Below are positions 43,607-53,234 of a stretch of DNA of 64,000 nucleotides, piece after piece. The translations under genes and the position numbers were made by a program. A model generated the notes under the pieces. The model worked only from the letters and a program-made list of their open reading frames with translations. It searched no databases and was not told the DNA's origin. The stretch is from Nesterenkonia muleiensis (lineage in GTDB: Bacteria > Actinomycetota > Actinomycetes > Actinomycetales > Micrococcaceae). The stretch is from contig NZ_QWLD01000048.1 in the NCBI RefSeq assembly GCF_003600155.1, positions 25,338-89,337 of the forward strand, in the 5' to 3' direction. How positions within the stretch are numbered: the stretch's first letter is position 1; each line of letters starts with the position of its first letter.

Positions 43607-44593
43607 GTGGATATCGATATGAGCGCCCTGCGCATGCTCGTCCAAGAGCGTGAGATCCCCCTTGAGCGGCTGATGCCTGCCATCGAGCAGGCACTGGTCC
43701 TCGCCTACCACAAGAGCCCCGGTGCGCTGCAGCACGCGCGCGCCGAGATCGACGAAAAAACCGGGCGTGTGGCCATCCTCGCCAAAGAGCTGGATGAAAA
43801 CGGCAATGTCATCGGAGAGTTCGACGACACCCCCAAGAACTTCGGACGGGTCGCTGCCTCCACCGCACGCCAGGTGATCATGCAGCGCATCCGCGATGCG
43901 GAAGACGATTCGGTCATCGGAGAGTTCAAGTCCAAAGAGGGCGAGCTCGTCTCCGGCATAGTGCAGCAGGACCGCAGCCCGCACATCGTGAAGGTGGACA
44001 TCGGCGGAGTCGAGGCCGACCTGCCGGCCCAGGAACATGTGCCGGGGGAGTCCTATTCGCACGGTTCACGTCTACGGGCCTTTGTGGTGGACGTCCACCG
44101 CGGGTTCAAGGGACCGCAGATCACCCTGTCCCGCTCTCATCCGGGACTGGTAAAGAAGCTCTTCGCCCACGAGGTCCCGGAGATTGCCGACGGCACCGTG
44201 GAGATCACCTCTATCGCCAGGGAGGCCGGGCATCGCACCAAGATCGCAGTGCGGGCCACCCAGCACGGCGTCAACGCCAAGGGCGCCTGCATCGGCGCCA
44301 TGGGCTCTCGGGTGCGCGCGGTGATGACTGAGCTCAACGATGAGAAGATCGATATCATCGACTACCACGAGGATCCGGCGCAGTTCATCGCCAATGCGCT
44401 CTCGCCCTCCAAAGTGAGTTCCGTCACGGTTCTAGATGAGGCCACTCGCTCCGCTCGAGCCGTAGTGCCGGAGTATCAGCTCTCCTTGGCCATCGGCAAA
44501 GAGGGGCAGAATGCCCGCCTGGCAGCCAAACTGACCGGCTGGCGGATCGACATTGCGGCTGACGACGCCCAGACGGCCGCCGCAGCCCTCTGA
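43607..44593 (+). CDS. nusA: Transcription termination/antitermination factor NusA
   Basis: 328 residues; binds RNA polymerase and nascent RNA to tune pausing and termination. N-terminal RNAP-binding domain (about 1-105), S1 domain ([20 protein letters not shown]), then two KH domains ([24 protein letters not shown] [20 protein letters not shown] and [20 protein letters not shown]). It lacks the C-terminal acidic repeats of proteobacterial NusA, as usual in Actinobacteria. GTG 43607 is supported by CGGAGG. Follows rimP by 63 bases. Confidence 0.95.
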   Translation: MDIDMSALRMLVQEREIPLERLMPAIEQALVLAYHKSPGALQHARAEIDEKTGRVAILAKELDENGNVIGEFDDTPKNFGRVAASTARQVIMQRIRDAEDDSVIGEFKSKEGELVSGIVQQDRSPHIVKVDIGGVEADLPAQEHVPGESYSHGSRLRAFVVDVHRGFKGPQITLSRSHPGLVKKLFAHEVPEIADGTVEITSIAREAGHRTKIAVRATQHGVNAKGACIGAMGSRVRAVMTELNDEKIDIIDYHEDPAQFIANALSPSKVSSVTVLDEATRSARAVVPEYQLSLAIGKEGQNARLAAKLTGWRIDIAADDAQTAAAAL

Positions 44594-44617
44594 CCTTGAC
44601 CGCACTGATAGACTCTT

Positions 44618-44896
44618 ATGGTCCCGATCAGGACGTGCATCGGCTGCCGATCCCAGACTGAGCAGGACAGTGCCGTCAGATTCGTGCTCGACGGCGACCA
44701 GCTGGTGCTGGACGCCGAACGGCGGATGCCGGGCCGAGGTGCCTGGCTCCACCCGAGCAGTGAATGCTTCGAGACCGCGCTCAAGCGCAGGGCCTTCAAC
44801 CGGGCCTTCCGCCGGCCGGTCTCAGTGGCGCAGCTAGCGTTCGAAGACATCGAACACATGACCAAACACAGAGGAAAGCGGGTTGGAAAGAGATGA
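44618..44896 (+). CDS. ylxR: YlxR/RnpM family RNA-binding protein
   Basis: 92 residues. RTCIGCRSQTEQDSAVRFVL and GRGAWLHPSSECFETALKRR are the YlxR signatures. In Bacillus the protein has been tied to RNase P RNA and to gene regulation. Starts 24 bases after nusA. No ribosome-binding site is seen; TAGACT ends only three bases before the ATG, too near for a leaderless start, so coupling to nusA translation is more likely. Confidence 0.9.
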   Translation: MVPIRTCIGCRSQTEQDSAVRFVLDGDQLVLDAERRMPGRGAWLHPSSECFETALKRRAFNRAFRRPVSVAQLAFEDIEHMTKHRGKRVGKR

Positions 44897-45049
44897 ACAC
44901 CCGATGAGCACCGACGGATGAGCGCCCAGTGATGAGCACCATTCATACCGTCACGGAATCAAGCACGCTATACGGCCTGATCCGATGAGCCGCTGATATC
45001 AAGCCCCGCTTGGTCGGCGGGGCATCGCGCGGGCCAGACAAGGAGAACA

Positions 45050-47773
45050 GTGGCCAAGGCCCGCGTACATGAGATTGCCAAAGAGATCGGCGTCTCTTCC
45101 AAAGAAGCACTCGCCAAGCTCCAGGAGATGGGCGAGTTCGTCAAATCCCCATCCTCGACTGTTGAGCCTCCCGTAGCCAAGAAGCTGCGCGCTGCCTTCC
45201 CCCAGTCGGAGAAGGCACCGGAGAAGCCCGCACCGGCCAAGCCGGCCCCCAAGCCTGCTCCCCAAAAGTCGGCAGCCCCTGCCGATGAGAAGCCGGCGCC
45301 GGCGGCCGAGCCCGAGGCAGCCACACCGGCGGCAGCTCAGCCCGATCCCGCCCCGGCGCCTCAGAAGCCGGAGGCGCCCCAGGCGGAGCCCACACCTCCC
45401 CAGTCCTCCTCACCAGCGCCTAAGCCAGGGGCTCCCAAGCCTCCGACTCCAGGGCCGAAGCCGGGCGGCCCTAAGCCGCGCAGCGGCGGGAACAACCCGT
45501 TCGGCCTGGCCTCCGAGCGTGAGGCGCCCCGCTCCGGCGGCGGCCCCCGCCCCGGTGGACCGCGACCTGGCGGCCCCCGCCCGGGCAACAACCCGTATGC
45601 TTCCCGTCAGGGCATGCGCGGGGCAGACCGCGGCGGAGGACGGCCGGGCGGTTCCGGCGGACCCCGCCCCGGCGCGCCCCGCCCCTCCGGTTCCGAGGGC
45701 CGCCCCGGTCCGCGTCCCGGAGCTCCCAAACCGTCGATGATGCCCGGGCAGAGTCCCGCCCCGGGCCGTGGCGGCGCCCCCGGCGGACCTCCCGGAGGCG
45801 GCCCCCCGCGCGGACGCGGCGGCGGACGCGGCCGTGGTGGCGCAGCCGGAGCCTTCGGGCGCGGCGGCTCCAAGTCCAAGGCGCGGAAGTCCAAGCGCGC
45901 CAAGCGCCAGGAGCTGGAGCAGAAGCACACCCGTGAGATCGGCGGTGTGCGTGTTCCCAAGGGCGATGGCAGCACTGTGGTGCGGCTGCGTCGTGGTTCA
46001 TCCCTCGGTGACTTCGCTGAGAAGATCAATGCCGAGCCGGCCGCGCTGATCACTGTGCTGATGAAGCTTGGCGAGATGGCCACGGCCAACCAGTCCCTGG
46101 ACGAGGAGACGTTCCACCTGCTGGGCGAGGAGCTCGGCTATCAGGTGCAGATCGTCTCACCCGAGGACGAGGACCGGGAGCTGCTGGAGTCCTTCAGCAT
46201 CAACCTGGACCAAGAGGCCGCCGAGGAATCCGAGGAAGACCTCACTGACCGTGCGCCGGTGGTCACCGTCATGGGTCACGTCGACCACGGCAAGACCCGT
46301 CTGCTGGACGCCATCCGCTCCTCCAACGTCACCGAGGGCGAGGCCGGTGGCATCACCCAGCACATCGGCGCTTACCAGGTCGAGGTTCCGCATGAGGGCG
46401 AGCAGCGTGCCCTGACCTTCATCGACACCCCCGGTCACGAGGCGTTCACCGCCATGCGTGCCCGCGGCGCCAAGGTCACCGATATCGCGGTGCTGGTGGT
46501 CGCTGCCGACGACGGTGTGATGCCGCAGACGGTAGAGGCACTCAACCACGCCAAGGCCGCCGATGTGCCCGTGGTGGTGGCGGTCAACAAGATCGACAAA
46601 GAGGGCGCGGCGCCGGATAAGATCCGCGGGCAGCTCACTGAGTATGAGCTGATCCCCGAGGAGTACGGCGGCGACACCATGTTCGTCGACGTCTCCGCAC
46701 GGCAGAACCTCAACATCGATGAGCTGCTCGAGGCGGTCCTGCTGACCTCCGATGCCGCCCTGGAGCTGAAGGCCAATGCGGACAAGGAGGCTCGCGGCGT
46801 CGCCATCGAGGCTCATTTGGACAAGGGCCGCGGCCCGGTCGCTACGGTGCTGGTCCAGTCGGGCACCCTGCGGGTAGGCGACAACATGGTCGCCGGCACC
46901 GGTTTCGGCCGTGTCCGCGCCATGTTCGACGAGAACGGCGACCTGGTCGAGGAAGCAACCCCTTCCCGGCCGGTCCAGGTCTTGGGTCTGTCTACTGTGC
47001 CGCGCGCCGGTGACTCCTTCCTGGTCACCAGTGATGACCGCACCGCCCGCCAGATCGCTGAGAAGCGAGAGGCTGCCGAGCGCAACGCGCTGCTGGCCAA
47101 GCGCCGCAAGCGCATCACGCTGGAGGACTTCGACCAGGCTGTGGCTGAGGGCAAGATCGACACCCTCAACCTCATTCTCAAGGGCGATGTCTCCGGTGCC
47201 GTGGAGGCGTTGGAGGATGCCCTGCTCAAGATCGATGTCGGGGCCGAGGTCCAGCTGCGCGTCATCCACCGCGGGGTCGGAGCCATCACACAGAACGACG
47301 TCAACCTGGCCACTGTGGACAACGCGGTGATCATCGGCTTCAACGTCCGCCCGGCCGAGCGGGTCACCGAGCTGGCCGACCGCGAGGGCGTGGACATGCG
47401 CTTCTACTCGGTCATCTATGCCGCCATCGATGACATCGAGGCAGCGCTGAAGGGCATGCTCAAGCCGGAGTACGAAGAGGTGGCACTTGGCAGCGCGGAG
47501 ATCCGTGAGGTCTTCCGCTCCTCCAAGTTCGGCAGCATCGCCGGGTCGATCGTCCGCTCCGGCATCATCCGCCGCAACGCCAAGGCGCGCCTGGTGCGCG
47601 ACGGCAGCGTGGTCGGTGAAAACCTCTCCATCGAATCGCTGCGCCGGTTCAAGGACGATGCCACTGAGGTTCGCGACGGCTTCGAATGCGGCATCGGCCT
47701 GGGCTCGTTCAACGACATCCGCGAGGGCGACATCATCGAAACCTGGGAGATGCGGGAGATTCCACGCGCCTGA
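45050..47773 (+). CDS. infB: Translation initiation factor IF-2
   Basis: 907 residues; GTPase that places initiator tRNA on the 30S subunit. IF2-N domain at 1-50 ([20 protein letters not shown]), a very long Pro/Ala then Gly/Arg/Pro low-complexity region (about 55-295), a second IF2-N-like segment ([20 protein letters not shown]), and the G domain from about 403 ([26 protein letters not shown]) followed by domains II-IV. GTG 45050 has AAGGAGA upstream. The basic glycine-rich repeats ([14 protein letters not shown]) are typical of high-GC Actinobacteria. The 150 bases before it contain no gene. Confidence 0.96.
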   Translation: MAKARVHEIAKEIGVSSKEALAKLQEMGEFVKSPSSTVEPPVAKKLRAAFPQSEKAPEKPAPAKPAPKPAPQKSAAPADEKPAPAAEPEAATPAAAQPDPAPAPQKPEAPQAEPTPPQSSSPAPKPGAPKPPTPGPKPGGPKPRSGGNNPFGLASEREAPRSGGGPRPGGPRPGGPRPGNNPYASRQGMRGADRGGGRPGGSGGPRPGAPRPSGSEGRPGPRPGAPKPSMMPGQSPAPGRGGAPGGPPGGGPPRGRGGGRGRGGAAGAFGRGGSKSKARKSKRAKRQELEQKHTREIGGVRVPKGDGSTVVRLRRGSSLGDFAEKINAEPAALITVLMKLGEMATANQSLDEETFHLLGEELGYQVQIVSPEDEDRELLESFSINLDQEAAEESEEDLTDRAPVVTVMGHVDHGKTRLLDAIRSSNVTEGEAGGITQHIGAYQVEVPHEGEQRALTFIDTPGHEAFTAMRARGAKVTDIAVLVVAADDGVMPQTVEALNHAKAADVPVVVAVNKIDKEGAAPDKIRGQLTEYELIPEEYGGDTMFVDVSARQNLNIDELLEAVLLTSDAALELKANADKEARGVAIEAHLDKGRGPVATVLVQSGTLRVGDNMVAGTGFGRVRAMFDENGDLVEEATPSRPVQVLGLSTVPRAGDSFLVTSDDRTARQIAEKREAAERNALLAKRRKRITLEDFDQAVAEGKIDTLNLILKGDVSGAVEALEDALLKIDVGAEVQLRVIHRGVGAITQNDVNLATVDNAVIIGFNVRPAERVTELADREGVDMRFYSVIYAAIDDIEAALKGMLKPEYEEVALGSAEIREVFRSSKFGSIAGSIVRSGIIRRNAKARLVRDGSVVGENLSIESLRRFKDDATEVRDGFECGIGLGSFNDIREGDIIETWEMREIPRA

Positions 47774-47812
47774 CAGCACTGGTCCTGCCGGCGCGTACAT
47801 GCCGCGCTCGGT

Positions 47813-47867
47813 CCCTGACATGGCCCACGCAAACGCCATGCGTTTCCGAGGGTCCCCAATGTCAGGG
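47813..47867 (+). terminator. Hairpin after infB
   Basis: CCCTGACAT (47813-47821) and ATGTCAGGG (47859-47867) enclose 37 bases that contain a further ACGC/GCGT pairing. Possible terminator or attenuator before rbfA; no T-run. Confidence 0.4.
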
Positions 47868-47914
47868 GTCCGCCTCGGCCGCATGCTGTGGCCGCGGCCT
47901 TCACACCTAAAGCG

Positions 47915-47950
47915 TCCGGGGATCGCTATTGAGCGGTCCCCGGATAGGCT
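47915..47950 (+). promoter_or_regulatory. Inverted repeat and -10-like element before rbfA
   Basis: TCCGGGGA (47915-47922) and TCCCCGGA (47937-47944) form an 8-bp inverted repeat, followed at once by TAGGCT (47945-47950), a plausible -10. rbfA starts 30 bases later with its own ribosome-binding site. Confidence 0.4.
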
Positions 47951-47979
47951 TGAGACAACATCTCTGAGAGGAGACCACC

Positions 47980-48408
47980 ATGGCCGATCCTGCACGTGCA
48001 TCACGACTGGCCTCACGCATCAAGGTGATCGTGGCCGAAGCACTCCGCACCCGGGTGAAGGACGACCGGGCCGAGACCATCACGATCACCGATGCCCGCG
48101 TCACCAACGACCTGCAGCACGCCACGGTGTACTACACGGTTCTTGCCGAGGACGAGGAGGACAAGGCCGCCGGAACACGCCTGCTGGAGACTAACCGTGG
48201 GGCGCTCCGCCACGAGCTTGGCCGGCAGCTGAGCATCCGGCTCACGCCCACCTTGGAGTTCGTGGCCGATGAGATTCCGGAGTCCGCCGCACACCTGGAA
48301 GATCTGCTGCGCAAGGCCCGTGAGGAGGATGAGCGGGTGAAGAATCTCCGAGGAGACGCCGACCCGCTTGACGCTGAGGCCTATCGCAGCCGGGGGGAGC
48401 AGCACTGA
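47980..48408 (+). CDS. rbfA: 30S ribosome-binding factor A
   Basis: 142 residues, KH-like fold; late 16S rRNA maturation and cold adaptation. ADPARASRLASRIKVIVAEA, TDARVTNDLQHATVYYTVL and LSIRLTPTLEFVADEIPESA are conserved RbfA segments. ATG 47980 has GAGAGGAG. A charged C-terminal tail of about 25 residues follows the core. Between infB and truB, the normal order; 16 bases before truB. Confidence 0.95.
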   Translation: MADPARASRLASRIKVIVAEALRTRVKDDRAETITITDARVTNDLQHATVYYTVLAEDEEDKAAGTRLLETNRGALRHELGRQLSIRLTPTLEFVADEIPESAAHLEDLLRKAREEDERVKNLRGDADPLDAEAYRSRGEQH

Positions 48409-48424
48409 ACCCTCGAGGAACAGT

Positions 48425-49447
48425 ATGAGTAAGCGGCAGAGGCCTGAGGAGCTGGAAGTCGGCTCGGGGCTGGTTCTGGTCGACAAACCTGCAGGCTGGA
48501 CCAGCCATGACGTGGTCGGCAAGGTCCGCAAGCTCGCCGGCACGCGCAAAGTCGGACATGCCGGCACCCTGGACCCGATGGCCACCGGAGTTCTGGTGAT
48601 CGGCATCAACCGGGCCACCCGCCTGCTGACCCATATCGTGGGGGTGGGCAAGACCTACACGGCCACCGTCCGGCTGGGCCAGTCCACCACCACCGACGAC
48701 GCCGAGGGCGAGCTGGTCGCCACCCGGTTCGCCAACGCTGTCACCGGAGAGCAGGTCGATGCCGCGGTAGCCCGGCTCACCGGGAAGATCATGCAGGTGC
48801 CCAGCACCGTCAGCGCCATCAAGGTCGACGGACGCCGGTCCTATGACCGTGTCCGTTCCGGCGAGGAGGTCGAGCTCGATGCCCGGCCGGTGACCGTTCA
48901 CCAGTTTCAGGTCCACGGCCTCCGGCGGCATGAGGGTGGAAAACAGATCGACCTGGACATCGAGGTCGCTGTCTCATCCGGCACCTACGTGCGGGCTCTG
49001 GCCCGCGACCTCGGGGAGCTGCTAGGGACCGGTGGGCACCTGACTGCGCTGCGCCGCATCGCAGTAGGTCCCTACCGTCAGGACCAGTGCCTGAGTCTGG
49101 ACCAACTGGCTGAGGACTTCGGCTACATCGGATTGGCCGAGGCGGCTGCTCAGCTGTTCCCCGTGCGGCGGCTCAGCGAGGAGGAGGCTGAACACCTCCG
49201 GCACGGCCGCCGCATCACGGCCAGCGCCTCAGGCGTCCAGAGCAAGGTTCTTGAGCCTGTCCCCGAGCCGGGTGCACCGAAGCGTGAGGAGCTCACGGCG
49301 GCCTTCGCCCCCAGCGGTGAGCTGATTGCCCTGCTCAGGGATATCCCGGCCAAGCCGGGGGCGTCGTCGTCCCCTGATGCGGCCCAGGTGGCGCTCTCCG
49401 GTCCGGCGGCGCTGCACGCGAAACCCGAGCTGGTGTTTGCGCAGTAG
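48425..49447 (+). CDS. truB: tRNA pseudouridine-55 synthase
   Basis: 340 residues; makes pseudouridine 55 in the T-loop of tRNAs. GLVLVDKPAGWTSHDVV, the catalytic Asp in GHAGTLDPMATGVL, and VSSGTYVRALARDLGELLGT are diagnostic. The C-terminal PUA-like region (from about 245) is present. ATG 48425 has GAGGAA upstream. A TAGAAT at its stop codon (49445-49450) may be a promoter for the next genes. Confidence 0.95.
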   Translation: MSKRQRPEELEVGSGLVLVDKPAGWTSHDVVGKVRKLAGTRKVGHAGTLDPMATGVLVIGINRATRLLTHIVGVGKTYTATVRLGQSTTTDDAEGELVATRFANAVTGEQVDAAVARLTGKIMQVPSTVSAIKVDGRRSYDRVRSGEEVELDARPVTVHQFQVHGLRRHEGGKQIDLDIEVAVSSGTYVRALARDLGELLGTGGHLTALRRIAVGPYRQDQCLSLDQLAEDFGYIGLAEAAAQLFPVRRLSEEEAEHLRHGRRITASASGVQSKVLEPVPEPGAPKREELTAAFAPSGELIALLRDIPAKPGASSSPDAAQVALSGPAALHAKPELVFAQ

Positions 49448-49483
49448 AATTCTCTGGGTCCGAATCAGTGAGAGGAGACCCAG

Positions 49484-49870
49484 ATGGATGCGGTGGTGGA
49501 GACCCCCACTGTCATGTTCCTTGTCGGTACGGTGATCTGTGCCCTCTCGACACTGATCTGCTGGGTGATGACAGTGCTGCGCAGCCATCCGGCGGACTCC
49601 TCGATCATCAGCCTGGCGGCCATCGAGCTGTACCTGATCGTCTACGGGATCTACGCCGGCATCCGCCAGGCGATGGGCGCGGCGATCCTCGGCGAGGCCT
49701 GGGAGTTCTGGGGCTACATCATCACCGCCCTGCTGCTGCCGGTGGGAGTGTTCATCTGGGCCATGGTGGACAAGACCCGCTGGTCGAATCTGGTGATGAG
49801 CTTTGTGGGACTGGTGGTGTTCGTGATGGTCTACCGGCTGGAGGTGATTTGGTGGGGAAGCGCGCTGTGA
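49484..49870 (+). CDS. Small integral membrane protein, unknown
   Basis: 128 residues with four predicted helices (VMFLVGTVICALSTLICWVM; LAAIELYLIVYGIYAGIRQA; GYIITALLLPVGVFIWAMVD; LVMSFVGLVVFVMVYRLEVI). I do not recognise a family. GAGGAG lies eight bases before ATG 49484. Coupled by GTGA to the next membrane-protein gene; the pair is found between truB and ribF in related genomes by my recollection, which I could not check. Confidence 0.75.
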   Translation: MDAVVETPTVMFLVGTVICALSTLICWVMTVLRSHPADSSIISLAAIELYLIVYGIYAGIRQAMGAAILGEAWEFWGYIITALLLPVGVFIWAMVDKTRWSNLVMSFVGLVVFVMVYRLEVIWWGSAL

Positions 49871-50301
49871 GCTCTGACAACGGACGGTCAACGCCGCGAA
49901 ACCGTGGTGTGGGCATGCTGATCATTACTGCCTACGGCATCTTCGCCGTGAGCGCTTTCGCTCGTGCGTTCTATCAGATCACCCCGTTCCCCCAGCAGGA
50001 CAAGGTGCAGTTCGCCGATGCGCCGCTTGCCCTGAGTCTCTCGGGGTTCGCCGCAGCGGTCTACATTCTGGCCGCCCTGGCCCTAGCGCGGACCACGACC
50101 GTCGCGTGGAAGGTGGCGTTGGTGGCGGTGCTGATCGAGATGGTCGGGGTCATCGGCGTGGGCGCGTGGACCCTGATGCAGCCTGAGCTGTTCGAGGTTG
50201 CCACGGTCTGGGGCGGCTTTGGCCGTGACTATGGGTACATCCCGCTGGTGCTGCCCTTTGTGGGGCTTTTCTGGCTGCTCAAGCACCGATCTGCTCACTG
50301 A
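49867..50301 (+). CDS. Small integral membrane protein, unknown
   Basis: 144 residues with four predicted helices (VGMLIITAYGIFAVSAFARA; LSLSGFAAAVYILAALALAR; VALVAVLIEMVGVIGVGAWT; YIPLVLPFVGLFWLLKHRSA). The segment with FYQITPFPQQDK faces outside if the usual topology holds. GTG 49867 overlaps the previous stop, so both products are probably made together and may form one complex. Function not recognised. Confidence 0.75.
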   Translation: MSSDNGRSTPRNRGVGMLIITAYGIFAVSAFARAFYQITPFPQQDKVQFADAPLALSLSGFAAAVYILAALALARTTTVAWKVALVAVLIEMVGVIGVGAWTLMQPELFEVATVWGGFGRDYGYIPLVLPFVGLFWLLKHRSAH

Positions 50302-50372
50302 GTGCTGGACGATCTATGCCCCAGCCGCAGGAGCGGTCGAGGCGGGGAGAATCTGGCACCGGATCAAGAACG

Positions 50373-50378
50373 TAGTAT
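50373..50378 (+). promoter_or_regulatory. -10-like TAGTAT seven bases before ribF GTG
   Basis: TAGTAT then seven bases to GTG 50386. It overlaps an ATG at 50377 that would otherwise be taken as the start. Confidence 0.45.
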
Positions 50379-50385
50379 GGACGCC

Positions 50386-51384
50386 GTGCATATTTACCAT
50401 GGGCTCAACGATGTCCCCGCCGACCTGGGGCCGACAGCGCTGACTATTGGGAACTTCGACGGCGTGCACCTGGGACATCAGCATGTGCTGTCGCAGCTGC
50501 AGGCCATCGGACATGCCCGGGGTGCTGCCACAGTGGCCATCACTTTCGACCCGCATCCGGCCTTCATCCACCGCCCGGGCTCAGCACCGGATCTGCTCAC
50601 CGGCACAGCCGAGAAGCTTGCCCGGCTGCAGGCCAGCGGACTTGAGGCAGCGGTGGTCATGAACTACACCGAGGAGCTGGCAGCGCATACCGCCGCGGAG
50701 TTCGTCCGCCGCTACTTTGTGGAGGCCCTCAACCCTGTGGTGGTGGTGGTTGGGCATGATGTACGTTTCGGCCGCGGCAATGAGGGCGATTTCGGCACCA
50801 TGGTTCAGCTCGGCGAGCGCTTCGGCTTCGAGGTGATAGGGGTTGAGGACTTCCCGGTGGACGGTCTTCAGGCTCAGGAGCCGGCTGCCCGCTGCTCCTC
50901 CACGGCGATCCGGCGGGCCCTTGCCGAGGGGGACGTCGCAGCAGCGGCCCAGATGCTCGGCAGAGCGCACACTGTGGCCGGCGAGGTGGTCCACGGTGAG
51001 GCGCGGGGCCGCGAGCTCGGGTTTCCCACTGCCAATCTCTCCCAGGAGGCCGAAGGCATGGTCCCCGCTGACGGTGTCTACGCAGGCTGGGTCACCGACC
51101 GTCAGGCGCACCGGTGGCCGGCTGCGATCTCAGTCGGCACCAACCCCACCTTTGACGGTGTCCAGCGGGTGGTCGAGGCCCATGTTCTTGACCGGCCGGA
51201 TGAGCCCGTGGAGGAGTTCGACCTCTACGGCCAGCGCCTCCGGGTCGAATTCGTGGACCGGCTGCGCGGCATGGTCGCCTATGAGGGCGTCGAGAAGCTC
51301 GTGACCCAGATGCACCAGGATGTCGGTGAGGCCCGTCAGGTGCTCCTGGACGCTCCTGCCGGTCTCCAGCGGCCGCTGCCCTAA
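50386..51384 (+). CDS. ribF: Bifunctional riboflavin kinase/FAD synthetase
   Basis: 332 residues; phosphorylates riboflavin to FMN and adenylates it to FAD. Adenylyltransferase half at the N-terminus (TIGNFDGVHLGHQHVL, VGHDVRFGRGNEGDF, CSSTAIRRALAEGDVAAAAQ) and riboflavin-kinase half (GEVVHGEARGRELGFPTANL, SVGTNPTFDG). GTG 50386 (VHIYHGLNDV) fits family N-termini and the TAGTAT element; ATG 50377 adds only three residues and cannot be excluded. No riboswitch is seen upstream. Confidence 0.94.
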   Translation: MHIYHGLNDVPADLGPTALTIGNFDGVHLGHQHVLSQLQAIGHARGAATVAITFDPHPAFIHRPGSAPDLLTGTAEKLARLQASGLEAAVVMNYTEELAAHTAAEFVRRYFVEALNPVVVVVGHDVRFGRGNEGDFGTMVQLGERFGFEVIGVEDFPVDGLQAQEPAARCSSTAIRRALAEGDVAAAAQMLGRAHTVAGEVVHGEARGRELGFPTANLSQEAEGMVPADGVYAGWVTDRQAHRWPAAISVGTNPTFDGVQRVVEAHVLDRPDEPVEEFDLYGQRLRVEFVDRLRGMVAYEGVEKLVTQMHQDVGEARQVLLDAPAGLQRPLP

Positions 51385-51393
51385 AGGGGTACC

Positions 51394-52371
51394 ATGAGCC
51401 AGCCGAACAGGCCTAAGCGTCGCTCGGACGCCCAGCCGCAGATCGTCAGCGATCAGCGCCGGCAGCAGCTGGGTACTTCATTCGCCGAACAATCGGCAGA
51501 CGAAGCGCTGGAGTACGACGCTGTCCGCCCCCGCTATCCGGATCAGGCTGTCGGTGACGTCCTCGCACTTGCAGACAGGCCTTATGGGGTTGGCGGCACT
51601 GATGTGGAAGAGGCCCCTGAGACTGGTGCTGCTGGCGTTGAGTCTGGTGGTCCGCTGGAAGGAGGGCGCCTGACAACTGTTGTGGATCTGGGCGCGGGCA
51701 CCGGGATTCTGACCCGCCAGCTGCTGGACCGCGGAGCCCACGTGGTCGCCGTGGAGCCCAGTCCTCCGATGCTCGACGCCCTTCTGAACACATCCGAAGA
51801 GATGCTCGGGAAACAGAGCGCAGAAAGAACCCGAGAGGATCGCACCACAATACCCAGCCGCGCCCAGGCAACAGTGGAAGCCCGGTGTGCCCCGGCCGAG
51901 CAGACCGGGCTTCCCGGAGGCTGTGCCGATATCGTGGTGGCCGCCCAGTCCTGGCACTGGTTCGACCCGGCAGCAGCCCAGGCGGAGGCGGCCCGGCTGC
52001 TGGGCGGACAAGGGGCGCTGGCGCTGATCTGGAACTACCTGGACACCGCAGACCCTACCGTGCACCGGCTGACCCGGGTGATGCGCGCCGGTGACGTCTA
52101 CCGCCGGGAATGGCAGCCCACTCTGGACCCCGCCCTGTTTACCCCCGTGCAGAGCACCGAATACCGCTGGCAGCGGACACTGACCGTTGCGGAACTCTTC
52201 CGCTATGCCACCACGCTGAGCTCATGGCTTTCCGCCGCCGACGCCGAGCGGGCCAGACGCCGCGCCAACCTCGCAGACTATCTCCACGGCGATCTCGGTC
52301 TGGCGAACGACGACGCCGTGGAGCTTCGGCAGATCACCGGGCTCCACACCGCACGGGTGCGCCCAGGCTGA
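51394..52371 (+). CDS. Class I SAM-dependent methyltransferase
   Basis: 325 residues. SAM-binding motif I VVDLGAGTGILTRQLL, then VVAVEPSPPMLDALL, and DIVVAAQSWHWFDPAAAQAE of the methyltransferase-11/25 type; FAEQSADEALEYDAVRPRYP before it is typical of this group. A non-conserved insertion of about 35 residues rich in Glu and Arg follows motif I. Substrate unknown. It starts nine bases after ribF and may share its transcript; AAAGGGG precedes ATG 51394. Confidence 0.88.
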   Translation: MSQPNRPKRRSDAQPQIVSDQRRQQLGTSFAEQSADEALEYDAVRPRYPDQAVGDVLALADRPYGVGGTDVEEAPETGAAGVESGGPLEGGRLTTVVDLGAGTGILTRQLLDRGAHVVAVEPSPPMLDALLNTSEEMLGKQSAERTREDRTTIPSRAQATVEARCAPAEQTGLPGGCADIVVAAQSWHWFDPAAAQAEAARLLGGQGALALIWNYLDTADPTVHRLTRVMRAGDVYRREWQPTLDPALFTPVQSTEYRWQRTLTVAELFRYATTLSSWLSAADAERARRRANLADYLHGDLGLANDDAVELRQITGLHTARVRPG

Positions 52372-53028
52372 TCATTTCGGCAGCGGGTACTTGTCGATGA
52401 TGGGGTTGAGCAGTTCAGCAGCCCGCTGTCCGGTGATCACCTCAGAGGCGTCGACTTCTGTCACCACTTTCGAGGCGGAGTCTTCGTAAACATGCTCGCC
52501 GATCATGCGCCCGGTCTCGTCGTAGGGCCAGAAGAATGCCAACGTCCGCCGCACCAGAAACCAGCGATCGCTATCTAGGGAGTCCGTTGAGGCCTGTCCT
52601 ACGTTGCCGAAGACGTTGTCGCCCAGCATCGCGGCGGGGACGAACTGGCTGAACTCCGCTTCCCCGGAGAAGCCGAAGTCTCCGACGGCCATGCTCTGTT
52701 TGCCGGTCCACATCACCAGCATGTCGATCTCCGCCAGAGACCGGTAGAAATCCCGGACCGTATCCATACCGTCGAGAATCACCGCCTCGCCGCTTTCAAA
52801 GATCCGGTAATGGGGGTGCTCCACGGTCATATCAGGGGCCAGCAGCTCCTCGTAGCGCCCGGCGACCTCCAGGAGCCCATGCCGGCGGTAGTTGATCAGG
52901 ATCTTCCGGTGCAGTGGATTCTCCGTCTGATCAATCAGCTGGTCGACGTCGTCCATCATGTTGACGAACTCGCGTTCGTAGGCGGTCTGGGGCTGAGTGG
53001 AGTCTTGGGTGGGTACGGCGGTGGTCAT
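52372..53028 (-). CDS. SnoaL/NTF2-like protein
   Basis: 218 residues. NTF2-like alpha/beta-cone fold suggested by ILINYRRHGLLEVAGRYEEL, LAPDMTVEHPHYRIFESGEA and DTVRDFYRSLAEIDM. Such proteins include hydrolases, isomerases and ring-cleaving accessory enzymes, so function is open. AGGAGCACC-type site upstream of ATG 53028. Divergent from a LysR gene, which is its probable regulator. It overlaps nothing and follows the methyltransferase stop tail to tail by 0 bases. Confidence 0.75.
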   Translation of the reverse strand: MTTAVPTQDSTQPQTAYEREFVNMMDDVDQLIDQTENPLHRKILINYRRHGLLEVAGRYEELLAPDMTVEHPHYRIFESGEAVILDGMDTVRDFYRSLAEIDMLVMWTGKQSMAVGDFGFSGEAEFSQFVPAAMLGDNVFGNVGQASTDSLDSDRWFLVRRTLAFFWPYDETGRMIGEHVYEDSASKVVTEVDASEVITGQRAAELLNPIIDKYPLPK

Positions 53029-53173
53029 GGTGGTGCTCCTTGGGTGAGGGTGCCTCCCGGCTGAGCGAGAGGGGTGTTGAGCTGAACAATCGTGCGTGGG
53101 GCGATATCGGCTGATATTTCGCAGGTGCCTGCGGCCCTACTGATAATGTGACATAGAGCACGTAGTGTGTATA

Positions 53174-53213
53174 TTGACAAAATCGTGGCCGCATTTAGCT
53201 CTGGCTTAATGCG
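53174..53213. promoter_or_regulatory. LysR-type box and promoter elements in a divergent region
   Basis: CGCATT (53190-53195) and AATGCG (53208-53213) with 12 bases between form a LysR-like inverted repeat, just after a consensus TTGACA (53174-53179). It ends 21 bases before the LysR start, a usual place for autoregulation. Confidence 0.45.
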
Positions 53214-53234
53214 TACTTCTGCAGAGAGGTAGCT

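Noticed and set aside
44609..44620. Leaderless start for ylxR
   Set aside because: TAGACT ends only three bases before the ATG, so +1 would fall inside the gene; coupling to nusA is more likely.
46157..48016. 619-codon minus-strand frame opposite infB
   Set aside because: Shadow frame caused by high-GC codon bias in infB; no domain and no ribosome-binding site.
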